A DNA stretch of 64,000 nt from Bryobacterales bacterium (GTDB lineage: Bacteria > Acidobacteriota > Terriglobia > Bryobacterales > Bryobacteraceae): positions 1-64,000 of the forward strand of contig CANFEY010000015.1 in the NCBI GenBank assembly GCA_947446025.1. The letters run 5' to 3'. Shown here piece after piece: positions 54,590 to 62,920 of the stretch. Positions within the stretch are counted from its first letter, which is position 1; every line of letters begins with the position of its first letter. The position numbers and the translations under genes were made by a program. The notes below the pieces were generated by a model. It was not told the DNA's origin, made no database searches, and saw only the letters and a list, made by a program, of their open reading frames with translations.

Positions 54590-54601
54590 CACCATTTAAA
54601 A
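54573..54601. terminator. Palindrome spanning a convergent junction (copy 2)
   Basis: TTTTAAATGGTGTC at 54573-54586, one T, then the exact complement at 54588-54601: 14-pair arms, the inner 11 identical to the copy at 38566-38588. It supplies the TGA of the glycosyltransferase gene (54587-54589) and, on the other strand, the TAA of the secretin gene (54598-54596). The A/T ends would suit a bidirectional terminator. Confidence 0.8.
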
Positions 54602-56212
54602 GAACACTGCCGGCTTAGTTTCGGTGCCTATCCAAAAGGGTTCGCTGGGGTGTTCCCAGGCGGGTTCGCTGAGCAGGCGGGGCTTGAGGATGATCAGGAT
54701 TTGGCTGCCGTCATCGGTGGTGGTATCGCGGCGGAAGATGCGGCCGATTCCGGGCAGGGCGCTGAGGCCGGCGATTCCGGTGGTGGTCACCGAGGACTGA
54801 GCTACGGCGAGGCCGGCGATGATCGCCCACTGGTCCGTACGCGTGCGGACGGTGCCGGTAAACTTGCGCTGTGAGATGATCGGGATGCCGTTGTTCGATG
54901 CGCCGCCCAGCACGTTGTAGTCAGCCTCCACCAGCATGGTGATTTCTCCGTCGGCGTGAACCGTGGGGGTCACCTCAAGGTTCAGTCCCAGGTCCTGGAA
55001 TTGAATGACCGGGACCGAAGTGTCGCCGAAGCCACTGAGACCGCTGATGATGGGGTAGCGGTCGCCGATGTGCAACTGGGCTTGCTGGCCGTCCAGAGAT
55101 ACGATCTGGGTTCGCAGCGTCGCTTGCGTGGAGCTGCGGCTGAGCGTGGCAAAGGCCCCAGCGTTGGCCAGACCCAGTCCAAACCAGGACGTGCTCAGCT
55201 GGGCGAGACGCGCCAGCGTAGAAGGCGCGCTGAAGTTCACGATGGAAGCAGCGTTTTGCAAGCTGAGGCCGATACCTAACGTGGAGCTTTTTGATACGGA
55301 TAGAAGCTCTACCTCAATGGAAACTTGAGGCCGCAGGCGGGCCAGATCGCCAATCATACGGCGGGCGGCGATCAACTTGTACTCCTGATCGCGCAGGAAA
55401 ATCACCCGGCGTCCGGCGTCAACGGCGATGTGGCGCAGCTCCAGAATTTGCTGAACGCCGCTGGCGAGTTCCTGAGCTTCCTGGACGTTCATCCGCTGAG
55501 GAATGGGGATCGCAACGGCCATGACCGGGGAGTTGGTGGTGCGCTTGTCGGCGGTGTCGGTGAAAACCAGCATGGTGTCCCCGCGAACGGGCACGAAGAA
55601 GGTGTTGGTGACAGCCTCAATCGCCCGGAAGGCCTCCTCCCGAGTCAGTTCGCCGGTACGGAAAGTGAGGGCCTGACCGGGCGGAAAATCGGCCTCGAAG
55701 ACCGTCTTCACGCCGAATGCCTGGGCGACTTCTTCGATGACCGGGCGGGCGGTGCCACGCAGATCGAAGGGCTTGCGGCCTTCGGAGGGCAGTAGGCGGG
55801 GTGGGGCCAGAGCCGCGTCGCTTTCGATGGCATCGGTGGGGCTCAACTGTTCCAGGGCGATGCGGTTGACCATATCGGTCTGCGGATCGCGGGCAGGATC
55901 GAGGCCGAGGTTGGTTGCGGAGGTCTGCAGCAGGCGTTGGCCCAGGGAACGGTTCTGCATCGCCAGAACTGCGTTACCGGGGTCGGCAGCGGCGGCCCGG
56001 GCGTAAAGGAAGAAGGCGTTGAGGGTGTCTCCGGCGGCTTCGGCGTTACGGGCGGCCTGGGCCAAGGGTTGGGCAAGGGGCTGGCCCGAGGCCAAACCCA
56101 AAGAAATCAGCGCTATGGAGATGCACTTCACCACTAGGGTCTGACGCGTTAGAGCGAGCCGGCGTGCAGTAATCCTGCGGGCAATTTCGGTCGATAGATC
56201 GCCTGGAGACAT
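54596..56212 (-). CDS. Secretin (GspD/PilQ-like outer-membrane protein)
   Basis: About 538 residues. A hydrophobic leader (VVKCISIALISLGLASGQ) is followed by a tetratricopeptide-like helical stretch (AARNAEAAGDTLNAFFLYAR), a short N-domain (about 150-260), and the secretin core: VSIEVELLSVSKSSTLGIGL, GDRYPIISGLSGFGD, FQDLGLNLEVTPTVHADGE and LPGIGRIFRRD. Such proteins form outer-membrane rings of type II secretion or type IV pili. Start unclear: ATG 56212 with GAAGG upstream overlaps the divergent ATPase leader; a GTG near 56134, directly before the hydrophobic leader, would give a more usual signal peptide. Divergent from the AAA ATPase. Confidence 0.82.
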   Translation of the reverse strand: MSPGDLSTEIARRITARRLALTRQTLVVKCISIALISLGLASGQPLAQPLAQAARNAEAAGDTLNAFFLYARAAAADPGNAVLAMQNRSLGQRLLQTSATNLGLDPARDPQTDMVNRIALEQLSPTDAIESDAALAPPRLLPSEGRKPFDLRGTARPVIEEVAQAFGVKTVFEADFPPGQALTFRTGELTREEAFRAIEAVTNTFFVPVRGDTMLVFTDTADKRTTNSPVMAVAIPIPQRMNVQEAQELASGVQQILELRHIAVDAGRRVIFLRDQEYKLIAARRMIGDLARLRPQVSIEVELLSVSKSSTLGIGLSLQNAASIVNFSAPSTLARLAQLSTSWFGLGLANAGAFATLSRSSTQATLRTQIVSLDGQQAQLHIGDRYPIISGLSGFGDTSVPVIQFQDLGLNLEVTPTVHADGEITMLVEADYNVLGGASNNGIPIISQRKFTGTVRTRTDQWAIIAGLAVAQSSVTTTGIAGLSALPGIGRIFRRDTTTDDGSQILIILKPRLLSEPAWEHPSEPFWIGTETKPAVFF

Positions 56213-56215
56213 CCC

Positions 56216-57472
56216 ATGGCTACCTTCGCCCCTGTCCGGTCCGCCTTTCACCCATCCATCCCGCAAAACATGAAGGATCTGGGCATCCCCGAATCCCTGG
56301 TGCTGGATCTGGTGCTGCGGCGCATGCTGATTGAGGGGTATTCGAATCTGGGAGGATTGAGCCGGTCGCTGCGCATCTCAGTGCCAGTCATCGACATTGT
56401 TTTCAAACACATGCGGTCCCAGCAGCTGGTTGAGATCAAGGGCATGGCGGGGAACGACTACAACTTCACCCTGTCACAAGCGGGCAAGCAGTTGGCGGGG
56501 GAGCGGTTTCAGGTGTCGCAGTACGCAGGGGCGTGTCCGGTTTCACTGAACGACTACCACGCCGCCACGAAGGCGCAGTCGGCGAAGGTGCAGGTGGACC
56601 GAAGGATACTCCGGCAAGCGTTTTCGGATCTGATTGTGAGTGACCGCATGCTGGATCAGCTGGGTCCGGCGATCATTTCTCAGACTTCGATCTTCGTTTA
56701 CGGTCCCACGGGCAACGGTAAGACCAGTCTGGCGGAGCGGATGTTGCGGGTGTACCAGGACGCGATCATGATCCCCTACGCGGTGGAGGTGGATAGCCAG
56801 ATTATCAGCGTGTATGATCCGGTGGTGCATCAGCCGGTGGAGAATTTCGACGACGAAATCGACCCGCGCTGGATCCTGTGCAAGCGCCCGTGCATCCTGG
56901 TGGGCGGCGAGTTGATCCCCAGCATGCTGGAGTTGCGGCTGGATGAATCATCGGGCATCTACGCGGCTCCGCTGCAGATGAAGGCCAACAACGGCATTCT
57001 GCTGATTGACGACTTTGGGCGTCAGTTGATGAGTCCGCGCGACTTGCTGAACCGCTGGATTGTGCCGCTCGACCGGCGGGTGGACTACCTGATGCTGCGT
57101 TACGGCGTGAAGTTCCAGATTCCGTTTGAGCTGATGGTGGTATTTTCAACCAATCTGGAACCGTCGGACCTGGCGGACGAGGCGTTCCTGCGCCGCATCC
57201 ACAACAAGATTTACGTGGAGGCGGTGGACCCCAACAGCTTCGATCAGATTTTCACGCGCGTGGTGCAATCACGCGACATGCAGGTGGAGCCGGATAGCGC
57301 CGAGTATTTGCGCAAGCTGTGCCTGCGCGAGGGGCGTACGGAGCTGCGCGCTTGTTACCCCTCGGACATCTGCAACATTCTGACGTCCATCGGGCGGTAT
57401 GAGGGGCGTCCGCCGTTGATGACCAAGCCGGAGATGGAGCGGGCTACTTCGTTGTATTTTGCGAAGAATTAG
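56216..57472 (+). CDS. AAA ATPase with N-terminal winged helix
   Basis: A 418-residue cytosolic ATPase. Residues 25-100 look like a winged-helix domain (LIEGYSNLGGLSRSLRISVP), Walker A GPTGNGKTS is at 163-171, Walker B ILLIDDFG ends near 267, and a sensor-1 asparagine lies in VVFSTNLEPSDL with arginine-finger-like DEAFLRRIHNKI. A large part (about 200-250) is specific to this group. It opens four bases from the divergent secretin gene, so a role with secretion or pilus assembly is suggested, but it is not a PilB/GspE-type ATPase. Function unknown. Confidence 0.75.
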   Translation: MATFAPVRSAFHPSIPQNMKDLGIPESLVLDLVLRRMLIEGYSNLGGLSRSLRISVPVIDIVFKHMRSQQLVEIKGMAGNDYNFTLSQAGKQLAGERFQVSQYAGACPVSLNDYHAATKAQSAKVQVDRRILRQAFSDLIVSDRMLDQLGPAIISQTSIFVYGPTGNGKTSLAERMLRVYQDAIMIPYAVEVDSQIISVYDPVVHQPVENFDDEIDPRWILCKRPCILVGGELIPSMLELRLDESSGIYAAPLQMKANNGILLIDDFGRQLMSPRDLLNRWIVPLDRRVDYLMLRYGVKFQIPFELMVVFSTNLEPSDLADEAFLRRIHNKIYVEAVDPNSFDQIFTRVVQSRDMQVEPDSAEYLRKLCLREGRTELRACYPSDICNILTSIGRYEGRPPLMTKPEMERATSLYFAKN

Positions 57473-57477
57473 TGCTT

Positions 57478-57492
57478 GGAGGGCGGGCCTCC
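57478..57492. terminator. Short stem-loop between convergent genes
   Basis: GGAGG at 57478-57482 and CCTCC at 57488-57492 form a five-pair stem just after the ATPase stop. A similar seven-pair hairpin, GCCGGAG with its complement at 57522-57542, lies inside the end of the next gene. Both are GC-rich and lack a T run, so terminator function is only possible. Confidence 0.3.
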
Positions 57493-57497
57493 GGCCA

Positions 57498-57914
57498 CTA
57501 ATCCAGCGGCGTAGGAGCGGAGCCGGAGGGCAGGACTCCGGCGGAGATGGCTTCTTCCACAGTGCCATTCCGGCGGGGACCCAAGCCCAGCGCCGTCAGG
57601 GACAGCGCGCCCAACTTGCCGTCCACCGGGAGTCCCTGTTCCAGCTGAAATTTCTTGAGCGCAGCGACGGAATCGGCTCCCCAAGCGCCGTTCGCCTCGC
57701 TCAGGTACCCGCGCTCCATCAAGGCTTGTTCGATCTTCGTGTAGCGCTCCGGCGAGGGATGCTGTTGAACGTAGCGGGTAGGTGCGGGCTTCTTGACCGC
57801 TTTAGACTTAGACTTGGCATTCGACTTCGCCGGAGCCGGCTTCTTCTGTGCCGCCGCTAGCGGGAGGCTGGCGGCCAGACCGAGGCTGAGGAGAACTGCT
57901 GCTAGGTTCCGCAT
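57498..57914 (-). CDS. Exported peptidoglycan-binding domain protein
   Basis: A 138-residue protein with signal peptide (about 1-22), a lysine/alanine/proline linker (KPAPAKSNAKSKSKAVKKP) and one PG_binding_1 domain (about 55-110: YTKIEQALMERGYLSEANGA, VAALKKFQLEQGLPVDGKLG). Such domains anchor proteins to the cell wall. No catalytic part. It starts two bases after the HtrA stop and is probably co-transcribed with it. The last residues come from a GC-rich hairpin and look non-conserved. Confidence 0.85.
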   Translation of the reverse strand: MRNLAAVLLSLGLAASLPLAAAQKKPAPAKSNAKSKSKAVKKPAPTRYVQQHPSPERYTKIEQALMERGYLSEANGAWGADSVAALKKFQLEQGLPVDGKLGALSLTALGLGPRRNGTVEEAISAGVLPSGSAPTPLD

Positions 57915-57916
57915 GT

Positions 57917-59581
57917 TTACTCCGGCACCGTTCCGGTGAGGTAGTAGACTGCAACGGCGGGGCCAGTGGGCTGGCGGCCTTTGCCGCGCCCGGCACCCAT
58001 GGGGCGCGGTCGATAGATGTGGAACGCCACGGCGTCCCCCGGTTTCAGCGTCGCCCGGACCTTGTTGATGTCATCCACCGAGTTCACCGGAATGCGGTTG
58101 ATGCTCTCTACGATGTCATTGTCGGCGAGGCCCAGTTCGGCGGCGAAGGTGTCCGGCTCCACGCTGGCAATGACGATGCCGTGGCCGGAGGGGACCAGTT
58201 CCTTTTCCTGCGCGGTGATGGGGCCCCGCACGCGGAAGCCGAAGCGAACGTCGCCGGTGGCCTTGGGCTTGGCCTGGGTAACTTCGACAGGCTTCCCGTT
58301 GCAGGCGATTTCTTCCCTGTCTTTATACATATCGAGGCGATTCTGAATGGTGACCTTCAGGTCGATCAGTTTGCGGTCGCGGTCGATGTTGAACGTAGCC
58401 GGGCGGCCGACGGGCAGCTCGGCGACGATTCCGATGAGGTCCTGATTGTCTTTGACGCGTTTGCCGTTGATGGTAAGCACGATATCCCCGGCGCGGATGC
58501 CGGCGGCCTGCGCGGGGAGCCCTTCGGTGGCGGCTTCGATGAGCGCGCCGTGGTCAAGTCCAAATGCCTTGAGGACCAACTCCGGGCGATCCGCGTTCGA
58601 GAGGCTGACGCCGATGGAGCCGCGGGAAACCCGGCCTTCGCGAATGATGTCGTTGTATACCCGCGCCCCCATATTCATCGGGAGGGCGAAGCCGATGCCG
58701 TCCGACCCGCCGCTGCGCGTTTCAATCATCGTGTTCACGCCGATGACTTCGCCGCGGATGTTCAGCAAGGGTCCGCCGCTGTTGCCGGGGTTGATGGCGG
58801 CGTCGGTCTGGATGAAACTCTGGAAGGGCTTGGATTCGCCTTGCAACTGATCCGGCCCCCGGCCGATGGCACTGACGATTCCGGCGGTGACACTGGAAGC
58901 CAAGCCGAACGGAGAACCGATGGCCACCGCCCAGTCGCCCACTTGAACAGAATCCGAATTGGCGATGGTGACGGGCTTGAGAGGTTTGCGGGCTTCAATC
59001 TTGATGATCGCGATGTCGCTTTCGCAGTCCGTGCCCAACAGGCGGGCGCGGTATTCGGTGGAATCGTTGGTCAGGGTAACGGTGATCTTGGTGGCGTTTT
59101 CGACTACATGGTTGTTGGTCATGATGTAGCCGTTCTTATCCACGATGAAGCCTGTGCCGGACGCCTGCCGCGGCGGACCTTGGGGCGCTTCCAGAGGATT
59201 CGGCTGATCGCCGTCGCCCTGGTCGGGCAGGAAGCGGCGGAACATTTCCGGGATATCGCCGCCCTGGCCGCCCGGTGCTCCGGGACCACCGGGACCACCG
59301 GGTCCGAACTGCAGCTGGCTATTGGCGGGAGCCGGAGGCAGCTCCACGCGGATGGCGACCACGCTTTCTTCAAGCTTCTTGGCCAACTGGGTAAACTCAT
59401 TGCCGATGTTGGCCACCGGGGGCACGGTGAGCGGAGTGGCGTCGCTCGCGCCGGTCTGGGCGTTGATGGCACCCCACTCGCTATTGAGCACAGTGCCGAT
59501 CAGGATGCCAACGGCAAGCGTACACAGAATCAGAAATGCGGAGCTGGGTCGCTGCTGGCGGAGCTTCTCTAAGAGAGTCAT
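57917..59581 (-). CDS. degP: Periplasmic serine protease HtrA/DegP family
   Basis: A 554-residue Do-type protease and chaperone that clears misfolded envelope proteins. One N-terminal hydrophobic anchor (about 15-32), a glycine/proline-rich loop with repeated GGPGG (about 93-107), then the trypsin-like domain with His158 (TNNHVVEN), Asp189 (CESDIAII) and Ser268 (NPGNSGGPL). PDZ1 (about 310-400) and PDZ2 (about 430-535) follow. Cys in CESD and ACNG could form a bond. ATG 59581 is preferred to ATG 59596 because a TATAAT overlaps the latter. Confidence 0.95.
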   Translation of the reverse strand: MTLLEKLRQQRPSSAFLILCTLAVGILIGTVLNSEWGAINAQTGASDATPLTVPPVANIGNEFTQLAKKLEESVVAIRVELPPAPANSQLQFGPGGPGGPGAPGGQGGDIPEMFRRFLPDQGDGDQPNPLEAPQGPPRQASGTGFIVDKNGYIMTNNHVVENATKITVTLTNDSTEYRARLLGTDCESDIAIIKIEARKPLKPVTIANSDSVQVGDWAVAIGSPFGLASSVTAGIVSAIGRGPDQLQGESKPFQSFIQTDAAINPGNSGGPLLNIRGEVIGVNTMIETRSGGSDGIGFALPMNMGARVYNDIIREGRVSRGSIGVSLSNADRPELVLKAFGLDHGALIEAATEGLPAQAAGIRAGDIVLTINGKRVKDNQDLIGIVAELPVGRPATFNIDRDRKLIDLKVTIQNRLDMYKDREEIACNGKPVEVTQAKPKATGDVRFGFRVRGPITAQEKELVPSGHGIVIASVEPDTFAAELGLADNDIVESINRIPVNSVDDINKVRATLKPGDAVAFHIYRPRPMGAGRGKGRQPTGPAVAVYYLTGTVPE

Positions 59582-59596
59582 AGGCGCTACCCACAT

Positions 59597-59602
59597 TATA
59601 AG
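59597..59602 (-). promoter_or_regulatory. Probable -10 box of the htrA gene
   Basis: A perfect TATAAT on the minus strand ends one base before the upstream ATG of the protease gene, placing the transcript start near 59590 and leaving a leader of roughly ten bases before ATG 59581. No good -35 hexamer is seen at 17 bases. Confidence 0.45.
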
Positions 59603-59631
59603 CGCGTCCGGGGGACGGATGGGGCGCAGGT

Positions 59632-60789
59632 TTACGCCAGTAGGCGGCGTTCGGCCTCAGCCAGGGTCTCGTCCTTCTTGGGAAAGCAGAAGCGGACCCA
59701 GTTGCGGCCCAGCTCGGGGTCTGAGAAGAAGCTGGAGCCGGGGACGGCGGCGACGCCTACGCGCTCCACCAGGTCTTTGACGAAGGCCACGTCGTCACCG
59801 CGATTCAGGGCGCTGATGTCGGCCATGACGTAGTAGGCTCCCCTTGGAACCGAGCAACGGAATCCGGCGCGGGAGAGCATCCCGAGCATGCGGTCCCGGC
59901 GGTCTTTGTAGTGGGCGGCGACTTCGGTGAAGTAGGAATCGGGCAGGCCGAGCGCGACGACGCCGGCGGCTTGCAAGGGGGCGGCCGCGCCGACGGTCAG
60001 GAAGTCATGAACCTTGCGGATGGATTCGGTGAGATCCGGACTACCCAGCACCCAACCGACACGCCAACCGGTGACAGCGTAGGTCTTGCTCATGCTGTTG
60101 ATGAGCAGGGTGCGGTCGCGCATGCCGGGCAGGCATATCATGGGGATGTGTTGTGCGCCGTCGTAGAGGATGTGTTCGTAGATCTCGTCGGTAATGGCGA
60201 TGGCGTCGAATTCCTGGCAGAGTTCGGCGATGCAGGTGAGCTGCTCGCGGTCGAGCACGTGGCCCGTGGGATTGCCGGGGGAGTTGATGATCACCGCCTT
60301 GGTCTTCTTGGAAAACGCGCGGCGGAGTTCAACGGGGTCAAAGCGCCAGTCGGGAGGATGCAGCGTGACGAATTTGCGGTCCGCCGCGCACAGCATAGTG
60401 TCGGGGCCGAAGTTTTCGTAGAACGGCTCAAAGATGATGACCTCATCGCCGGGGTTGGTGATGGCGAGCAGCGAGGCGATCATGGCTTCGGTGGAGCCGC
60501 AGGTCACGGTGATTTCGCGTTCCGGGTCGACGTCGAGCGCGTAGTGGCGCTTGTACTTTGCCGCGATGGCGTCGCGGAAGGGTTTCGCGCCCCAAGTGAT
60601 GGCATACTGATTGATGTCGTCGGCGATGGCGCGCTGGGCGGCGTCCTTGATGATGGCGGGGGCGGCGAAATCCGGGAAGCCTTGCGCCAGGTTGACCGCG
60701 TTGTGCTTGGCGGCGAGACGCGACATCTCGCGGATGACGCTTTCTGTAATGGCGTGGGTGCGTTGGGCGCGGAAGCGTTCCCGAATCAA
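59632..60789 (-). CDS. Class I/II aminotransferase
   Basis: A 385-residue fold-type I PLP enzyme. The Schiff-base lysine is Lys235 in SMSKTYAVTGWRVG; NSPGNPTGHVL, ITDEIYEHILYDG and the terminal WVRFCFPKKDE with substrate-binding arginine are typical. It resembles kynurenine/glutamine or methionine aminotransferases (YbdL/KAT group), with LAQGFPDFAAP near the start. TTG 60789 overlaps the stop of the transglycosylase gene; no other start fits the conserved N-terminus better. Confidence 0.9.
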   Translation of the reverse strand: MIRERFRAQRTHAITESVIREMSRLAAKHNAVNLAQGFPDFAAPAIIKDAAQRAIADDINQYAITWGAKPFRDAIAAKYKRHYALDVDPEREITVTCGSTEAMIASLLAITNPGDEVIIFEPFYENFGPDTMLCAADRKFVTLHPPDWRFDPVELRRAFSKKTKAVIINSPGNPTGHVLDREQLTCIAELCQEFDAIAITDEIYEHILYDGAQHIPMICLPGMRDRTLLINSMSKTYAVTGWRVGWVLGSPDLTESIRKVHDFLTVGAAAPLQAAGVVALGLPDSYFTEVAAHYKDRRDRMLGMLSRAGFRCSVPRGAYYVMADISALNRGDDVAFVKDLVERVGVAAVPGSSFFSDPELGRNWVRFCFPKKDETLAEAERRLLA

Positions 60790-62843
60790 TTTTTGCTGGC
60801 TCCGTAGATCTCGCGGTAGGCGGTGGCGTTGCGGCGGACGGCTTGGACGTAGTCGCGGGTTTGGGTGATGGGAATGGTTTCGATGAACTCCGCGGGTTCA
60901 CGGAAGTCCCCCCACTTTTGCCATTGCTTGGCTCGTGACATTCCCGCATTGTACGACGCCAAGACCGCTTCCAGGTCACCGTTGAGTTGTTTGCTGAGCC
61001 AGTCGAAGTAGAAGGTGCCGAGTTGCAGGTTGAAGTCGGGCTGAAAGAGTTTCGCAGGGGTGAACACCAGCTTCAGCTTCTGTGCCTGTTCGCGTCCAGT
61101 GGTGGGCTGAATCTGTGACAAGCCCCGCGCGCCGGTCACTGAAACGGCTTGCGGATCGAACTCCGATTCCTGGCGGATAAGAGCGGCCATCAGGAACGGA
61201 TCGATGTTGTACTGCGCGGTGAAACGTTCCAGCGACGCGCGATACGGCAAGGGAAACGCCAGCCGCCAGAATTCCTTGGGCGCCGTGGTGATCGGCATCA
61301 GCAGATATCCTTTGGCGTAGCGCTTGATGTAGCGCATGCCCTTGGCGGGGTCGCCGTCGCTGAGGAGTTTAGCTAGCTGCATTGCCAGCAGTTGGGGCTG
61401 CTCACCGGCGTCGGCACCGAAACGCAGTTCTGCTTCCGCCAGGTCCTTCAGGCTGGCCTTGGCGAAGATTTCGGCGCGCTCCATGCGCGACTTGGCCACG
61501 GGGGTCACGGTGAATTCCCCTGCGCGCGAACGCAGCGGGAACGCGACGGTCTGCAGGAACGCAGCGACCGATTCGGCGGGTTGCGCAGGGGCAAGCTTGG
61601 CTAGGCGCTCCTTGGCAAGGCTTGCGTAGAAGACGTTGGGATACTCGGTGGCGGCTTCGTTGAAGTATGTCCGTGCCGCGCGGGCGTCACCGGAGTTCTG
61701 CGCCAAGCGGCCCAGAAAGTAAAGCGCCGCGGACGCCTGGTCGGACGCCGGGTAACCCTTCAAGTGTTCGCGCAACATCTGCTCGGCGTCGGCTTCGCGG
61801 CGCATGTAGTGTTGCCAGGTGACCTTCCAGTGGCACAGGCCGGCGTCCGGATCGGTGGGCGCGCCTTCGTAGCAGGCCTGATAGAGCGGCTCAAACTTCG
61901 TCACTTCGTTTTCCGTGAGATGGCGGTTGGCGGCGGCGATGAGGGCGTCCACCGTCCATTGCGACTTGGGGTGCAACTCCGAGGCCCGCTGGGCGAACTC
62001 ATCCATGTCAGAAAAGCGGTTCAAGCGGCGCGCGCTTTGCGACATATAGAGAAGACGTTCGGCGTCGGGCTCGTCGGCTTGGACTTCGAGTTTGGACAAG
62101 TAGTCGAGCGCGGCGGTTTCCTGCTTGGCGGCGTACATCGCGACGCCGATGCGGACGCGGGCGAGGTCGCGTTCCGGGCCGCCGAGCTGCGGGATGAGAG
62201 TTTCGAACTCCTTGCGGGCGGCCGCGGTTTGTCCGGCATCCAGCAGCTTGACCGCGCGGCCCAGCATGGAGAATGGCATGGCGGGCGGATAATCGCCGCC
62301 CATCTCCGCTTTCAACTTGTCCATTGCGGCCAGCGCGCGAGGGCCTGCGGGAGACTGCGGGTAGCCGAAGTAAACACGCTGATAGTAGACGGCGGCGTTG
62401 ACCTTGTCTCCAGCGGCGAGGTAGGCGTCGGCCAGCAGCATGTCGCTTTGCGGAGCGGTGGTCTCCGCGTAGTAATCGCGCAGTATATGGATGGCATCTT
62501 CGGGCTGGCCGAGTTTGAGGTAGGCGTCAGCCGCCAGCAGCGAGGCCCGGCCACGCAGCGGCGACCGCGGCGTCTGCTGGAACACGGCATCCAGGGAGGG
62601 CCGGACAGCGGCGTAATTCTTCAGTTCGCTCTGCGTGGTCGCGAGGTACCATCCCGCATAGTCCGCCAACTGCGGCAACCGCGCGCGGAGGTCGCTCAGC
62701 AGAGGCGCGGCCACGGCGAAACGCTTGGCGTTCACGGCCTCAATGGCGGTTCTCAGGTCCGCGGCAGGGTCGCTGGCGGCGCGCAGTCCTACCAGGACCG
62801 AACCGGCGGCGGCCATTAATAGAAGCGCGTACCTCACAAACAT
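60786..62843 (-). CDS. slt: Soluble lytic transglycosylase (Slt70-like)
   Basis: A 685-residue periplasmic enzyme that cleaves the MurNAc-GlcNAc bond of peptidoglycan with anhydro-ring formation. Signal peptide (about 1-23), a long superhelical part of TPR-like repeats (about 30-520), then the C-type catalytic domain (about 545-680) with Glu559 in ALIRQESEFDP, GARGLSQIQPTTG and VLASYNAGMSRAKQW. The layout matches Slt70. ATG 62843 is chosen for the signal peptide; the upstream frame to 62912 has no leader character. It is coupled with the aminotransferase gene downstream. Confidence 0.93.
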   Translation of the reverse strand: MFVRYALLLMAAAGSVLVGLRAASDPAADLRTAIEAVNAKRFAVAAPLLSDLRARLPQLADYAGWYLATTQSELKNYAAVRPSLDAVFQQTPRSPLRGRASLLAADAYLKLGQPEDAIHILRDYYAETTAPQSDMLLADAYLAAGDKVNAAVYYQRVYFGYPQSPAGPRALAAMDKLKAEMGGDYPPAMPFSMLGRAVKLLDAGQTAAARKEFETLIPQLGGPERDLARVRIGVAMYAAKQETAALDYLSKLEVQADEPDAERLLYMSQSARRLNRFSDMDEFAQRASELHPKSQWTVDALIAAANRHLTENEVTKFEPLYQACYEGAPTDPDAGLCHWKVTWQHYMRREADAEQMLREHLKGYPASDQASAALYFLGRLAQNSGDARAARTYFNEAATEYPNVFYASLAKERLAKLAPAQPAESVAAFLQTVAFPLRSRAGEFTVTPVAKSRMERAEIFAKASLKDLAEAELRFGADAGEQPQLLAMQLAKLLSDGDPAKGMRYIKRYAKGYLLMPITTAPKEFWRLAFPLPYRASLERFTAQYNIDPFLMAALIRQESEFDPQAVSVTGARGLSQIQPTTGREQAQKLKLVFTPAKLFQPDFNLQLGTFYFDWLSKQLNGDLEAVLASYNAGMSRAKQWQKWGDFREPAEFIETIPITQTRDYVQAVRRNATAYREIYGASKN

Positions 62844-62920
62844 ATTATGCCCCGCTTGGGGCCGAGATTGTGTAGAATGATTTTTCAAGCTTTTCTCACT
62901 TGCAAAGAACAAGAGGTGAC

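Noticed and set aside
58019-59572. 517-codon open frame opposite htrA
   Set aside because: Low-complexity shadow frame with no domain; the protease on the other strand has its full catalytic triad and PDZ domains.
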